A stretch of 64,000 nt of DNA. It comes from Norana najaformis. Lineage: Eukaryota > Annelida > Clitellata > Crassiclitellata > Hormogastridae. Of the stretch, positions 22,949 through 35,305 are shown one piece after another. Below the pieces are notes generated by a model. The model had not been told where the DNA came from. It did not search any database and saw nothing but the letters and a program-made list of their open reading frames with translations. A program made the translations under genes and the position numbers. Positions within the stretch are counted from its first letter, which is position 1. Each line of letters starts with the position of its first letter. The stretch spans positions 19,954,762 to 20,018,761 of the forward strand of contig OZ029927.1 of the NCBI GenBank assembly GCA_964023275.1, written 5' to 3'.

Positions 22949-25900
22949 TCAGTCAAAGACGATATGCAACGGCTTCTTGACTTTCTCATAGGCAACATCC
23001 GCTTTGTGCATGATCTACAAAGGTAGAATTTATTTCAAACTACAACAGCCAATTTATTATCATCATGGTAGACTTAAACACTACAAGCAGACATCTACAT
23101 TATTACAAACTAAAATACTACAAGCTAAACTACTAAAATCTTACTAAATACGCTGGAGGTTCGTTAAAACATGTTCTGCTATAACAAGAAATCTGACATA
23201 ACACAGTTGGGGACAGATCCCAAAATTAATTCACATATGGAAAATAAAACTGTTATAACATGATCTTGTTATAAGGCTGTTCCTGATATGGCTTCCAAAG
23301 ACAGCATTAAGGTCCGCAGAGGGAGAGATACGGGTCATCCAAATGCGAAGGGGTGAGGGTTTTGCCCAATGTGGATGTCCACATCTAAATTTGCCCTGTC
23401 TAGTCTTCAGCTGTCCTTAGGCCGAGGACTGGCTGCACCACGGACAATTTTGCGCCATCTGCTTCTGTCCCTCGTCTGCTGTAATAACTGGTCAAACAAT
23501 AATTTCCAAATTTCATACATAGTTATTTCTGTCCAGCCAGTGACGTAAACACCAACTTAAGTCAGACTGTGTTGTGCTGGATCTAATTTCAGACCCTTCG
23601 CTGGATGCAGCAGCATCAAATACCCCACCCTGGATCACCATTAGTGGCGCAAGATCAACAGGATTGCCTAATTGGTTGCAGTGTGGATGTCTACAAAGCG
23701 GGGTTGGGGTAATACCAAATGCAGACAAGGGAAAGTGAGAGGTCCAAAGTAGGTCATATTTTCCAGTTGTCCTTTAGGGACGACCCCTTAAAATGATTTT
23801 CTGGGGAACAGAAGCTAATACTAAGTAAATAAGGCATTTGTTAACACACTAAGTGTCCATCGGCTGGGTAAGGAATTGTACTACAACTTAAAATACTATA
23901 ATCTACAAATCAGCTGTCTCCATACCTTGTCTCTGCCACGTTGTTTTGTACGAGTTTTTGTATTAAGTTTCTTGTTGCGATCATCTATAAGCTTCTGCCA
24001 GTATGCTTGCTCCTCCACTCCTGAGCATAACAAAGATATGCAACGCAAACATTCACTTATATAGCACCTTTAAAAACCTCTAAAGAAACTGTAAATAAAA
24101 CCAAAATGCTACAGAAAAATCCAGCAAAAGAAATTTTACAACACAAATCACCTTAAATTTCAGTCCATCTCAAACCTAACTCGTTACAATTCAACAGCAT
24201 AAATCCTGAGAAACAATTAATTACAGAAATAAGAAAAACTTAAGTAATAAAATAATAACTAAAATGCCAAATAACAGTCTATAAACTACAAAATGCCTTC
24301 TGCTGCATGTTTGGTCCACAGGATCTTGACGAGTTGTAACAGTAACTGTAAATTGTAATTTGCCGCTTCCAGAGCACTGATGTATAATGCGCAAGATATC
24401 AACCGATGGCACAAAAATCAAACCAGTCAGTTCAATATCCAGAAAGTCAGTCGGCTAAAACAGAAAGGCATCCAACGAAAGAGACATCAAAGTTCTAGCA
24501 ACATTCTGGCTGTACAAAACTTTCTTTTATTCTCTTGAAAATTTCGTTAAATGCTGCGGGGATCTTTTCTAACCCAAATAGAAAGAAATAGCAAAAATAA
24601 AATGAAAAAGGCCAAATGCCCAAACCTGAGAGAAGTTGAAACGTGTAGCCAGGCAGTGATGCCTGTGAAATGGCGATTGCCGTCTGCTGGTCGTTGCATC
24701 GCACGTGACCACATGTGTCTCTGTCTTTAATGTCAATGTATGCTATGCTTCCAAATGCCCAGATGCGTTCCTGAACAGTCACAAGAAGCATGCACTGCAA
24801 AATAATCTTCACTGAAGAATAATAAAAATTGCATTGTAATAAGAAGATATTGTAATATCATCCTCAAAGAACAGTAACAAAAACTGCATCGTAATAAGAA
24901 GATATTGTAATATAATCCTCACTGAAGAGTAACAAAAATGGCATTGTAATAAGAAGATATTTTAATACAATCCTCAATGAAGAGTAACAATGACTGTGTT
25001 GTAATAAGAAGATATTGTAACATAATCCCCACTGAATAGTAACAAAGACTGTATTGTAATAAGAAGATATTGTAATATAATCTTCACTGAACAGTAACTG
25101 TTCTGTAAGGGGTCATCCATTAAGGGGTCATCGTCCATAAAAAGGGAGGAAGGGTCATCATTGCAGACAAGGGAAGTGGGTTTTGCCCAATGCAGACTTT
25201 CCATACCTAAATTTATTACTTAACTATTTCAACACCAACTTTAGTCAGACAGCAGACAGACTGCACTGTGTTGGATCTTATTAGAGCCCCTTTGCTGGAC
25301 ACGGCAATGTCAAAGTACCCTACCCTGCAGCACAGTTAACCCTGCACCATAAATAAGGCAGCCTACCTAGGCCTTAGTACTCCAAACGCTGTGTGTGGAC
25401 GTATGCAAATGGGGAAGTGGAGGGTAAAGCAAATGCAGACAATGGGGACGAAAGGATACAAAGTAAGTCATTTTTTGTGGACTTCCTGTATGGTGACCAC
25501 TAATAAATTCCTCACTGAACACAAGAAAAAGTGCACTGTAACATAATCGTAAAATAACAGTAAACAAAATTGAGTATAATCCTTGCAAGGTTCCATATCG
25601 ACAATACTTCATTCCTGAAAGTCCTCTAAATTATTTGACACTTGAAATAAACATAAAATAAGGTAATTACTCATTTTTTATGCTCTACAATAAAATAACT
25701 AAATGCTGATGAACTTGCCTTCCACCTCAATGTCTGAACTTTATAATTATAAACAGCTTCAAATAAACCACGTACCTTAAGGTCCTTTCTTGTAATTGGC
25801 TGATCAGTAGCAACCTTGACAATAACTCCTGCGACAAACTCTGGCTCTGACTTCTTTGTTGTGTCCGACTCTTTCTCTTCAGAAATTGTGAAGCCCTGAG

Positions 25901-28900
25901 AACCTGAAAAAGTCCAGCATCTCAAGTTAAGATTTCCTGACTCTGCACAGATAACAAGGATGTATGTATGTAAGTAAGTACGTCTCTAAACACTTAATAT
26001 AGTGCCTTTAAAGTATCTATCTGAAGCGATGTATTCGCTATTCAAGCGACACATTAAGACCAAGTTCGTCTGTAAGCAAATAATTGTCAGATAACTGGAA
26101 ACGTCACCACTGGCAGGTTCTCACACACAGGCACAACCCAACCCATGAAGTCTACTCCACTTAAGTTCAGAGGTTGATATGGTGAAGAAAACATTCTTTG
26201 CAACATAATTATTATTATTATTCTTGTTATTATTATTATTATTAAGCAGACATTTAAAATGTGCGCAATTAACAACAGCCTGAAAGGCGCATGCAACAAC
26301 CCTACAGAAGTCCTTTCAAGTAATATCATGGTTTATAGATCGAAAGGAATGCACAGAAATCTAGGCAGACCTAATTAACATGTAAGCTTTAAGCTTCTTT
26401 TTAAAACTTGTCGTTGGAAGAGCGCTATCTTTGAAGCTAGTCAGTATGGCATTCAACACTGTGAGGCAAGAGTAACAAAATCCATGAGAGTCAGATGTAG
26501 TGTAAATCTCTGGAACTGTGAGATTTCATTGGTCGCAGAACGTAAGCAGTACTCTAAATGCACTTACAATAAAAACAATTTATATATACAGCATCACAGG
26601 TAGCAAGCTACTTCTTCACTTATGACGAACCGAACCTGTTCGTGCATTCGGCTTCATTGAAAAATAAATGTTTGGCATGATATAGTGTATGGTCTCACCT
26701 GGCTTGGTTTTCACGATACTGCATTCTTCGTTGTGTATTTCTTTCAGTTTCTCTTTCAATTGACTCATGTTAGCTTTCTGGAGCTTCAGATACTCAGAAC
26801 GCAGTTTCAACCACTCCTTTCTAGGATCAAACGTAACAGTTTTGATTACAGGGCTTTTCAATAGCAGCGCTCTTGTGAGGTACTTAAAAGGCACTCATAG
26901 GCAAAATATGTTACACATTGTTAATCTGTAGAGTTTTTTTATTATTATTATTATGCATTTATTACACGTGCAAAGTCAGTAAATCTGAATCCAAGGCATG
27001 AAGCAATTGTGAGTGAAGGATTTGCACAAAGTCCCTATGCAGTCACCGACTAAGGGGATGCTCAAACCTGTACTCTCCGCATTACAAGCCGAGAGCTCTA
27101 TCCTATCAGCTGATGTGCCCCACGAAGTTTAGATATCTTCTTTTTTCCTGGTTAGTTTACTTCATTTCCATTCATCATTTGATAGCAGCACATTCGCGAT
27201 TGTAATCGTAAGCTTAAAATCTCTAAAGCGCTACTTAAAAGCTAACCGCAGGGCCCCAGCTAATTCATGAGCGCTGAGTCGTCAGCGGGTTTGTCCAAAG
27301 ATGCTACATCAACAACCAAGTCTAGTTGCCAGAAGACCAGCAAGAGAAGGGGCGAGGAGGTGTTAGGGTGGGTTGAGTTTAATATATAATATTACCACAA
27401 TATAACCATAATACATACAGATGTACAGTTTAATAAATATATCTGTAGATACAAAATTTGTCAAGCAGCAACTAACTTGGGAATAACTCTAAGTTCTGGA
27501 ACATCCTTTGTTTTCGTTTTCTTGTTCTTCTTATGTCTTTTCTTTTTCTTCATCTTATCACCTGCCTCTCCTTCGCCTTCATTTGCCTCTGCGTCCTTCC
27601 CGTTTAGCTCTTCTTTAGTTTTAAAAGGCGTCGGCTCGTCACAGATTTGGACTTTTTTGGCCTTTTTCTCGCTTGATTCGTCCCCTTCAGCTTTTTGCTT
27701 CAACGCTTTTGTCTTTAATTCGAACGTCGCGTCAGGGTTTGCATCTTTCTTTTTCACTTTCTTGGCAGATTCTGGCTTTGTTTCGAGGTCCGCAACGTCT
27801 TCGGTTGACTCAAGTCTGACTCTTTTTGTGGACTGCTTTTGATCTGGCTTTTCTTCCAGCTGCTTGGCTGCTTTAGACTCCTTCTTAGCTTTCTTCGGCT
27901 TTGCACTCATTTCGGCTGCTTTGTTCAGCATCTCTGTCTTTGACTCAAGGTGAAGTCCAACATCTCCGCATTCAGAACTCTTTCGTCTCTTCGACTTCAC
28001 AGTCTGCGATTCGTCCTTTGTAGATGTTTCTTTTGGTGGTGCCTGCGCTTCTTCGCTTTTCGCTTCCACTGCTCCACTGTCGGAACTTTTCCTGCGCTTA
28101 CACTTGGCACCAGGTGGTTCCTGCTTGGCAGGTGGTTCTGTCAGAAATACCTGCAATTCGTCACTTTTTCCTTCACTCATTGTTCTCTTTCGCTTTGCTC
28201 TGGGCAACGTTCCTTTCTCCATCTCGCTCTCGCTTGCTCGTCTTTTTCTACCTGAACACCAACAAAATGGTCAATAGTAAAATGACTGTTACTAGAACTA
28301 AAATAGAGTAAGCATCACAACAAGACCTTGTTGGTTCTCAATTGGTCTATGCAAATGTGGTGTTTCTTATGTGGTATATCCTCTTTTAATGTAAGAAAGC
28401 TCGAGAGAGTTCGAAACTCTCTTTCTAGGGTTGTTATATGTTCTTTGTCTGCAGCAAATGCATCATATTGCCTTCGTGAACTTGGGAATATTCACCGGCT
28501 TCCTGTTGAATGGCACAATACGTTTAAAATTGGAAACTTAACCTTTAAAGCTCAGAATACTGGCCTTCCACCACAACTTCATATACCGCGTACTTCATAT
28601 CGCCCTCCTAGATTCTTGTGTTCTTCCGATACTGGTTTGTTGTAAGAACCTAGGTTCAGCACAATTCTAGGATAACGAGCATTTAGCTGCTGTGCACCTC
28701 ATATTTGGATTCGTCCACCACAAAAAGCCCCACCTGCAAAATTGCTATCATCTTCTAAAGCACTTAAGACTCACCACATTACCCTGGCTCTTGCACAGGA
28801 AAGATTAAGGACTAAGTAGATATTCCGCATCACATAAAAGGCGAATGTAGAGGTATGGTCTGAGACTTGTAACTGACTGAATTAACGAATGAGATGCAAG

Positions 28901-31900
28901 TGATAAAGGAAGGTAGTGCAGAAATCCTGACCATGAACAACGTGCTCCTGAAACTGGACTTGCTTTTCAAGTTGCTTCAGCTGCTTACTTCGAGGAAATC
29001 TGCCAACCTTCTCCTGCGCCTCAGCTGGCGGATGGTTTATCAACTAACAGCAAGAAATGCACAAAACGCATAAAAGTATTTACACTAGAGGCCGACTGAA
29101 AGTGAATTTCTGGTTTCGGCCGAAACCGAAACCAGACCGAAAGTTAAAAATTACTTTCGGCTGAAACTGAAAGTTTAACAAAACTTTCGGCCAAAACCAA
29201 AACATATAAACTTACATAACTCGTGTGTGTCCGTGGGCGTTAGTAACTGAATCCAAACAAACGAATATTGTAGTTCAGAAACAGCAGTTTTTCGGCATTC
29301 TCATCCAGCAGGCTGCTGCGCCGATCAGCATACAACTGTCCTGCTGTACTAAACAGCTGCTCACCGCTACTACCGCTAGTTACATATATTAGCTACAGCA
29401 GCAGACAGACCACCTGTGAGCGTAACAATACTTTTGGTTGGCAAACGAAAGCCAAGATCACTTTCAGCCGAAACCGAAAGGAAACCGAAAGTTAGCTTTT
29501 CTCTTTCGCCTGAAACCGAAACTATGCTGAAAGTCGCCATATGGACACTTTCGGAAACTGAAACCAAATTTTGGTCGGCCTCTAATTTACATTGCATATT
29601 TTAAATCAGAGGGAAGGTAACCAAACATTTGAAGCAACTACTCAAAATCCCTACATAGTAACCATCTAGGGAAGGCTTGAACCCATACTATCCGCATTAC
29701 AAACAAAGTGTCCTAACCAACAGGCAACCATTCCCATGTCTAGATACATTCAACAAATGCATAATCATGAATTTAAGCTCACATCTAGGGCCAACTTGGG
29801 ATACGGTGGTGTAGTGGCATGGTCTGTGCCTCGTAACTGTAAGGTCGTGGGTTCGAATCTGCCTCAAGCCTCTGCGTAGCGACCTTGGACAAGTTGCTCA
29901 CTCACAACTGTCTGTGAGGAAGGCAATGGGAAACAACCTCACTCATCTCATCCCCGGGTGGAATAAAGCCAACGGACCTGCCTTCGGGCAGAGAACTCGT
30001 CATCATCATCTAGGGCCAACAAATCTGAGTCTACTACAGCACTTTAAACCAAGGTTCATTCATTCATTCAGAACATTTATATAGCGCCCATTCAAAGGCG
30101 CTTCCAATCCAGCTCTGGTGAAAGAGAACAGTTTTTAACTGTTGGCGAAAAGTGTATCTAGCATCCCTTGTAATAGCATAGAGAGTACGAAGGCGTAAAA
30201 CAGTCGACAATTAATTACACTCAGAAACAAAAACAAGAAGAAACACAGCTTCCACTACCTCGCAAGCCTTTTGCGCTGCCTCGGTTGTTTCGTATTCAAC
30301 GAACGCAAATCCCTTAATGTCACCCGTGCTCTTGAACCTCGGGAGACTGATGTAAACTATCTTCCCACAGGCGCCAAACACCTTCCGTATCCACTCGCGA
30401 TCCGTCTCGGATGGAAGGCATTCCTAAAACGAGACATACATCCACTTGAGTATGAATAGTACCTAAAAGAAAACTCACAGTAATGTCTTCCCTTTTGCTG
30501 GAATCACAACTCTAAATATAAATGTACACGCATTTCGATATTGACCATATGGTCTCGAACCTGCTCATTTTTCAATGAAGTAAGTGGGTGAGAGAGATCT
30601 AGCCTGACTCAAAATAGTACATCAAAAGACTCCTATCAAAACATGAACAGGTACACCAAAGGCTCATTACCAAATGTGTTTCGTTATAACACAACATAAC
30701 ACAGTCGGGGACACTGATCCCAAAATGAATTCACCTATCGAAAATAAACTCATTATAAACTCGTTACAAGGTGGTAGTTGATATAGCTCCCAAAGAGTGT
30801 AGTAATGATTTTCTGATGTATGTATGCATCTGGTTATTCATATGGCACATTTTAAGAACCTCACAAACACATTAAAACATGGCTACCTAACAACGAGATA
30901 GCCATGGTGGGAGCAACACGCCTAGTGGCACCACCTTGCAATCAATGCAATGATTTACTGATGTGCTAGATAACATACTGATTACATATTAGATTACAGA
31001 TCCAGCATGGTACAGAATGATAATAATAATAAGACAATTTATATATCACCATAGCAAGGCCAAGGCAGAAGAAAAGGAGGCTATGCTAACAGATACTATG
31101 CTGTGCAATAGATTACTGTGCCACACAATATCTGGACAGCATACCGCGTAGACCGTCCTCTCGTCAACATCTTTTGGTTCTGAATATGGAACAAGACGTC
31201 CAACTCTCTTTTTTTCTTTATCGACCTTCAAAAAACAACAGATCATTTAACTAATACTAATATTTAACTAATATTAAACTAGTACTAACTAATATTAATA
31301 TTTACCAACTTGTTAACTAATACTAACATTCCTATTGGAATTCAACCCGGCTTCTCCAATGGATTATGAATTTGGATTAGGATTTTGACTTGAAGCGACC
31401 ATCGATTGATGCCTTGGGCATTATGATAATGGCGCAATTGAAGTCATTAGATTAGGTTATTAGAAAAGATATTTAGACAGAAACTAATAGCATGTTTAGA
31501 CAGAAAACATCAAATAGCACTTCTGACTGAAACTTAAAAGGCGCTATATAAAGTATTTGATGAATACATACACATATACACACACAAACATACATCATTA
31601 CAAACAGAAGCAGTGATGAAGCAGAATTTCACCTGGATTTTGTTTTGAACAAACACCCATTTATCGTTTATTTAGTTTATTAAATGCACTTACCACATGT
31701 GCAATGTCAGTTAATATTATCTTTAACATCAATCCTATTTTCATTTATTTCTGTATTCTAAAAATTCACGATCTCATGACAAAGCATCAGTCAAGCATGA
31801 GGTTAATAACCTCACCACCAGCTTCTTTGAAGTGGCCACTGCATTCGTCAGAACCTCAACATCAGATGTCATCGACAAGATTTTGTTACAGCGAAGAAAC

Positions 31901-33194
31901 ACTTCCAAGTCGATATCTGAAGCAAAAGGAAGCCAAATACAGCAAAATGTTGCAGGTATAGTTGCTCATTAAGAGAGAATCGCAGCATGACGGCAATGAC
32001 ACATAACAATAAAGCCTAATGAATAGGTCATTACAGATGTTGCTGCTGTCTGTAGAGCATTCACAATAGATTTCCTTGTTTTGTAACAAGATTCAAAGCA
32101 ATCGCAATTAAGTGGGGAGTTGCTACAGTAACCTATCCAGTTTTGATATCACATGAAAATCTTTAATAAATGCAATACACATACAAAGAGCTACAATTCA
32201 AAAACAATTACTTCAGCCTAAAAAAACAACAGAATTCATAACATTCCAAGTAAAGAAAAGGCTCTATACCAATGCCCAGCTAATCTACATTACGACCACG
32301 TTTAACTACATTACATTATGACATACTGACTTGGGGGTCATCCATAAAGGATGTCTAGAAAAATTATCTACTTTTGACCGCTCCACATTTGTCTGACTTC
32401 TCCTTCCCCTCTGTGCAGACGTCCTTAACAGACAATCCCTTGACGGGTTTTAATGCAAAACTAATCTGTGAAACATAATCCAGATATAAAACAGAGACAG
32501 TGATGGACTTTGAGTAGATATCTCTAGAACAGACTCTAAACAAATCAACCATTACATGTAATGTAAAGCAAGCGAATTAATACTACTTACAGCCGTCTGG
32601 CGAACTGTTCATTTGTTGCATCAGAAAACGATCTTTCTGAAGATTTGCGTCACTCAAATAAAACTCCATCTAAAGAAAATAATTACAAACTTCTGAAGAG
32701 TACGACAGTTTCGGCAGAGCCTGCTACAGAGAAAAAGGGTTTGTGTACTTGTGACCTGTTTTACACTCGCTCATTAAATCCTGCCTCCCAGGAGCTTATC
32801 AACCTGTGACTCCCAGCTTCATCGTTTTTCTGTAGTTGATAATTCTGGTGGCTGCAGATACTTCTGATATGTAATGTGGTCCTGGATTAAAAAGCTTGGT
32901 GACAGAGGCACGGTGGTTACAAACAACTTGCCCAGGATTGTTACACGGAGTCAAAACCGCAGTTATAGAAAATAAATTCATTATCATACAACCTTGTTAT
33001 AAGGTGGTCCTTGATATGGCCCTGAAGATAGTGCTATTTGTAAGTTACGGTGTATTTTTTGAGATTACAGGCAGGTTTATCTGTTTTCTTGAAATTGTAC
33101 CAGTTCTTACTTGTTCTCTTATTTGCTGGTATAGTCTCTTCGAACGCTTCCGATTCTTCTTGCTGCTTTTGTTGTCATCTTGATTGGTCGACAT
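22949..33194 (-). CDS. LARP7: La-related protein 7, 12 exons, complete
   Basis: LARP7 binds the 3' end of 7SK RNA and stabilises the 7SK snRNP, which holds P-TEFb inactive in the nucleus. Exons in gene order: 33111-33194, 32591-32669, 31816-31916, 31145-31225, 30259-30423, 28989-29043, 27477-28251, 26699-26820, 25776-25903, 24626-24770, 23926-24020, 22949-23014. They join in frame to 632 codons. La motif: [18 protein letters not shown] then [18 protein letters not shown] (about 29-90). RRM1: [20 protein letters not shown] (111-185). A Lys/Glu/Ser-rich linker follows (189-446), then a conserved helix segment [18 protein letters not shown], and the C-terminal xRRM with FVAGVIVKV and [19 protein letters not shown] (about 500-600). 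It ends HIVFD, like the family's C-terminus. Domain order and length match vertebrate LARP7. A retained intron at 27476 would stop at 27461 and remove the xRRM. Confidence 0.93.
23160..23310. repeat. TTATAAC-rich interspersed repeat
   Basis: It shares ACATAACACAGTYGGGGACA, ATTCACMTATSGAAAATAAA and CTTGTTATAAGG with 30660-30800, and the last part with 32965-33030. All three are in or next to LARP7 introns. Confidence 0.6.
23400..23505 (-). mobile_element. RTE-like C-terminal remnant
   Basis: Minus-strand frame [15 protein letters not shown] with upstream FDQ, the same terminus as at 2645-2800 (LLQETRSRSRWHKIDPGA). In LARP7 intron 11. Confidence 0.5.
24626..24770 (-). CDS. LARP7: LARP7 xRRM core exon
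   Basis: Encodes [17 protein letters not shown] and [17 protein letters not shown], aligning with the central strands of the C-terminal RRM of human LARP7 (YVDLLEGDTECHARF). Phase 0 in, phase 1 out; followed by the exon with [17 protein letters not shown]. Confidence 0.85.
24790..25105. repeat. ~62-bp minisatellite, about 5 units
   Basis: Units built on GTAATAAGAAGATATTGTAA, TATAATCCTCACTGAAGAG and TAACAAAAAYTGYATT. It begins about 20 bases upstream (gene sense) of the LARP7 exon at 24626-24770; a degenerate unit is at 25500-25570. Confidence 0.85.
26937..27122 (-). repeat. tRNA-derived SINE, (TTA)n tail
   Basis: Same family as 4966-5158: minus-strand head with GATAGAGCTCTCGGCTTGTA, GTGCAAATCCTTCACTCAC in the body, TTATTATTATTA at the tail. 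In LARP7 intron 7. Confidence 0.65.
27196..27370 (-). mobile_element. Divergent (TTACGA)n retroelement 3' end
   Basis: The tail GTAATCGTAAGC is followed by GCGCTACTTAAAAGCTAACC and CGCTGAGTCGTCAGCGGG, the subfamily seen at 13930 and 20800. In LARP7 intron 7. Confidence 0.55.
27477..28251 (-). CDS. LARP7: LARP7 linker exon
   Basis: 775 nt encoding a highly charged, low-complexity linker rich in Lys, Glu and Ser with several KRRKSS motifs, ending [10 protein letters not shown]. The donor is CCCAA|GTTAGT (phase 2), a weaker site. Read-through adds only Leu-Val-Ala-Ala before a stop at 27461. Confidence 0.85.
28325..28820 (+). mobile_element. CR1/L2-like RT C-terminal, antisense to LARP7
   Basis: Plus frame 28328-28645 contains [14 protein letters not shown] and [20 protein letters not shown] second frame reads [12 protein letters not shown] and [11 protein letters not shown]. 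The order matches the C-terminus of CR1/L2 polymerases (LQRVQN...LLTFK...WNSLP...FK..LKTHLF), with frameshifts. Confidence 0.55.
29086..29584 (-). mobile_element. Internally deleted hAT transposon
   Basis: Perfect 11-bp inverted ends TAGAGGCCGAC (29086-29096; complement at 29574-29584) and 8-bp target duplication ATTTACAC/ATTTACAT. Subterminal regions are full of CTGAAAS/CGAAAS repeats. On the minus strand it encodes a C-terminal dimerisation (hATC) fragment: [20 protein letters not shown], then [14 protein letters not shown], followed by a stop. The rest of the transposase is missing, so it is non-autonomous. It ends 43 bases upstream of a LARP7 acceptor (29043). Confidence 0.88.
29806..30012 (+). 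repeat. tRNA-derived SINE
   Basis: GGTGGTGTAGTGGCATGG (A box) and GTGGGTTCGAATCTGCC (B box) are spaced as in a tRNA. They are followed by a ~120-bp body and a CATCATCATC tail. Confidence 0.75.
30660..30800. repeat. TTATAAC-rich interspersed repeat, second copy
   Basis: Second copy of the unit described at 23160-23310, ending TTGATATAGCTCCCAAAG. Confidence 0.6.
31335..31465 (+). repeat. Retroelement 3' UTR, (GATTA)n tail
   Basis: CTTCTCCAATGGATTATGAA, GACTTGAAGCGACCATCGAT, GGCGCAATTGAAGTCATTAG and then ATTAGGTTATTAG. In LARP7 intron 3. Confidence 0.55.
33111..33194 (-). CDS. LARP7: LARP7 exon 1 (start)
   Basis: The start ATG (33192-33194) opens a basic leader [20 protein letters not shown]. 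The exon ends GAACAA|GTAAGA in phase 0 and joins [10 protein letters not shown] of the La motif. The pattern 'KKRSK...Q-xFYxSDANL' is that of the LARP7 N-terminus. Confidence 0.88.
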
Positions 33195-34499
33195 TTCTAC
33201 CAGCAAATTGTTTTCAGTGAGTAGGCGATGAATTGTTTACAAGCAGTGAACTAAGCAAAGACTGATTTGCTGTGATGTTTGACTCCTACAGACTTGCACA
33301 GATTTCACTTTTGGCAACTCTTTCAAAACAAAACAGTCGTCTATATTCTAATGTTACTAGTAAGAAAGCAGTTTACTTTTTGCGTTCATATATAATTTTA
33401 TCTCCTATGAGACTTAATAATCCTGCATATAAATAAACATAATCCTCACCAAACGGCTGCTTGACGTCAACTTGTTTGTAAACAATATGACCCCCAAACT
33501 GCAAGAGAAATTGCAGCACTGCCAGCTACCGGAAGGACTGTTGCATAAATTAGCAGGCAATTAATCTGTAAGTAACAGAGTAACACAAAGTTTTCCAAAA
33601 TACTTTACTGGTATCAATGAATTAAACTAACACCAGAGTAACAAAAGGTTTTTCAAAATACTTTTACAGATATCAATAAATTAAGAAATTGGGTAAGTTT
33701 CTGCAAACTCGTGTTGTACTTTTATGGCGCTTCACAAGTCGTGATTTGATTACTTACTTATTTATTTATTCGATTGTCCTGGCAGCTTGCAGCGCTCTAA
33801 TTTCTCTCGCATTATGGGGTACCATACTGTTTACAAGGAGAGCGACCACAGGGCGATCACAAGCAGCCATTTCTTCAGGATTATAGAATTTAAAATGTTG
33901 TCATAAAAAACATGCGCAATATAAAGCCATGTGTTTGCATACTAAACATGACTATTGTCATTATTTTAAAAAGTCGAATTTTGTAAAATCAGAGCAGAGT
34001 TGAAGGCTTCTCCAACTGAGCGATAATAAAGCATTCCCACAGAAAAAAATTCATTTTGTAAGAACCTTCTGAATACATAACACATTAAAATATTATTTAC
34101 TTTGGTACGGGTATTCAAAACCGAGAGAAAGTAAATTTGTTTAACTGAAAGAGCTACTTTTCAAACACAGTACATAAACACGAACTCAAATCCGCGCTAC
34201 AGAACTACGACAAATAGACGAACATAAATTACAGATTTTCGTTTGAAAACTTCCTGGAATAGTGTATAGCGCTCTCTGATGGATGAATTATTATAAACAG
34301 TACTTCAGTGGGCCAAGAATAAAAGAGAAATCAAGATTGAAATATTTCACTGGCCTCATTTCCGCCAATATATTTTGGGTTTGGTTTGATTTGATTATCG
34401 AGAATAAATACAAAGGTGGCCTCCCCGATATAGTTTCTGTGTGCCGTTGAGAAATAGCGTCGCCTCTACATTTCAGACTACAGTTACAGTCAATCTAAT

Positions 34500-34800
34500 A
34501 ATAATATTTAGCAATTTCTAATGCGCCGGTGTCTAATGCACAAGGCATCACCCGATGGCACAACAAAACCAAGCCACAATCAGGTCGATATCCAGGTCAG
34601 TCCGCACGACAGAGAGGCAGCCTATGGTGGATAAGCAATTTGAAAATGGTAAGTTTTAAGTTGAGAACAAAATGACAGAAAGCGACTTCATAGCAATACG
34701 AACAGGGAGGGAATTCCATAATTTTGGTCCAGCAACCGAAAATGCTCGTTTACCCAGAACAGTTCTAGCCCAAGGCATAACCGGAGAATACTTAGTCTAA
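34500..34800 (-). mobile_element. CR1/L2-like RT C-terminal fragment
   Basis: The minus strand reads LGKRAFSVAGPKLWNSLPVR from about 34785, followed by a short Leu/Lys stretch and the 3' UTR. It lies between LARP7 and PFDN2. Confidence 0.65.
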
Positions 34801-35305
34801 AATGTTATATATAAGATTTGTTTTATAATTATTTTTAATTCATACTTAGTAAACAAGTTCTCAATGATTATTGCGTAGATTATTTACGTACTTAGGCTAT
34901 TAATATCGTAATCGTGTTACGGATTCTTTAATTGCTGTCGCACATCCAAACGAGCTCAACAGGCCTTTGTCATGGATCGATCAAACTTTCCTCTTGGATC
35001 ATTTTCCCATTGCATTTGATTCAGCTCAATGTTATTTTTATCTGAAGTCACGTCTGCTAAGATCGCCATGTAATCAGCGATGTGCATGGCCCTGGTGCAA
35101 ATTTTGTATGGTGCTTAGATATTTTGGAGTTTTTGACTAAATTATAGCACACTGAAAGGTTCTTAAAACGTGCCATAAATGCTTTAATGCATGCATAAAT
35201 TAAAACTGTTTCGAGCAGTAGCGGAAAGCGGGCTTGGTGAAACTCATACTAGCGCAGTCTCTGAATATAAAATCTTTGTTTAGACGTCGCTCATCTCAAC
35301 CCAAA

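Noticed and set aside
22683-22998. Overlapping minus-strand frames near the LARP7 end
   Set aside because: Only 22949-23014 fits the LARP7 frame and C-terminus. The longer frames run through 3' UTR or the wrong phase.
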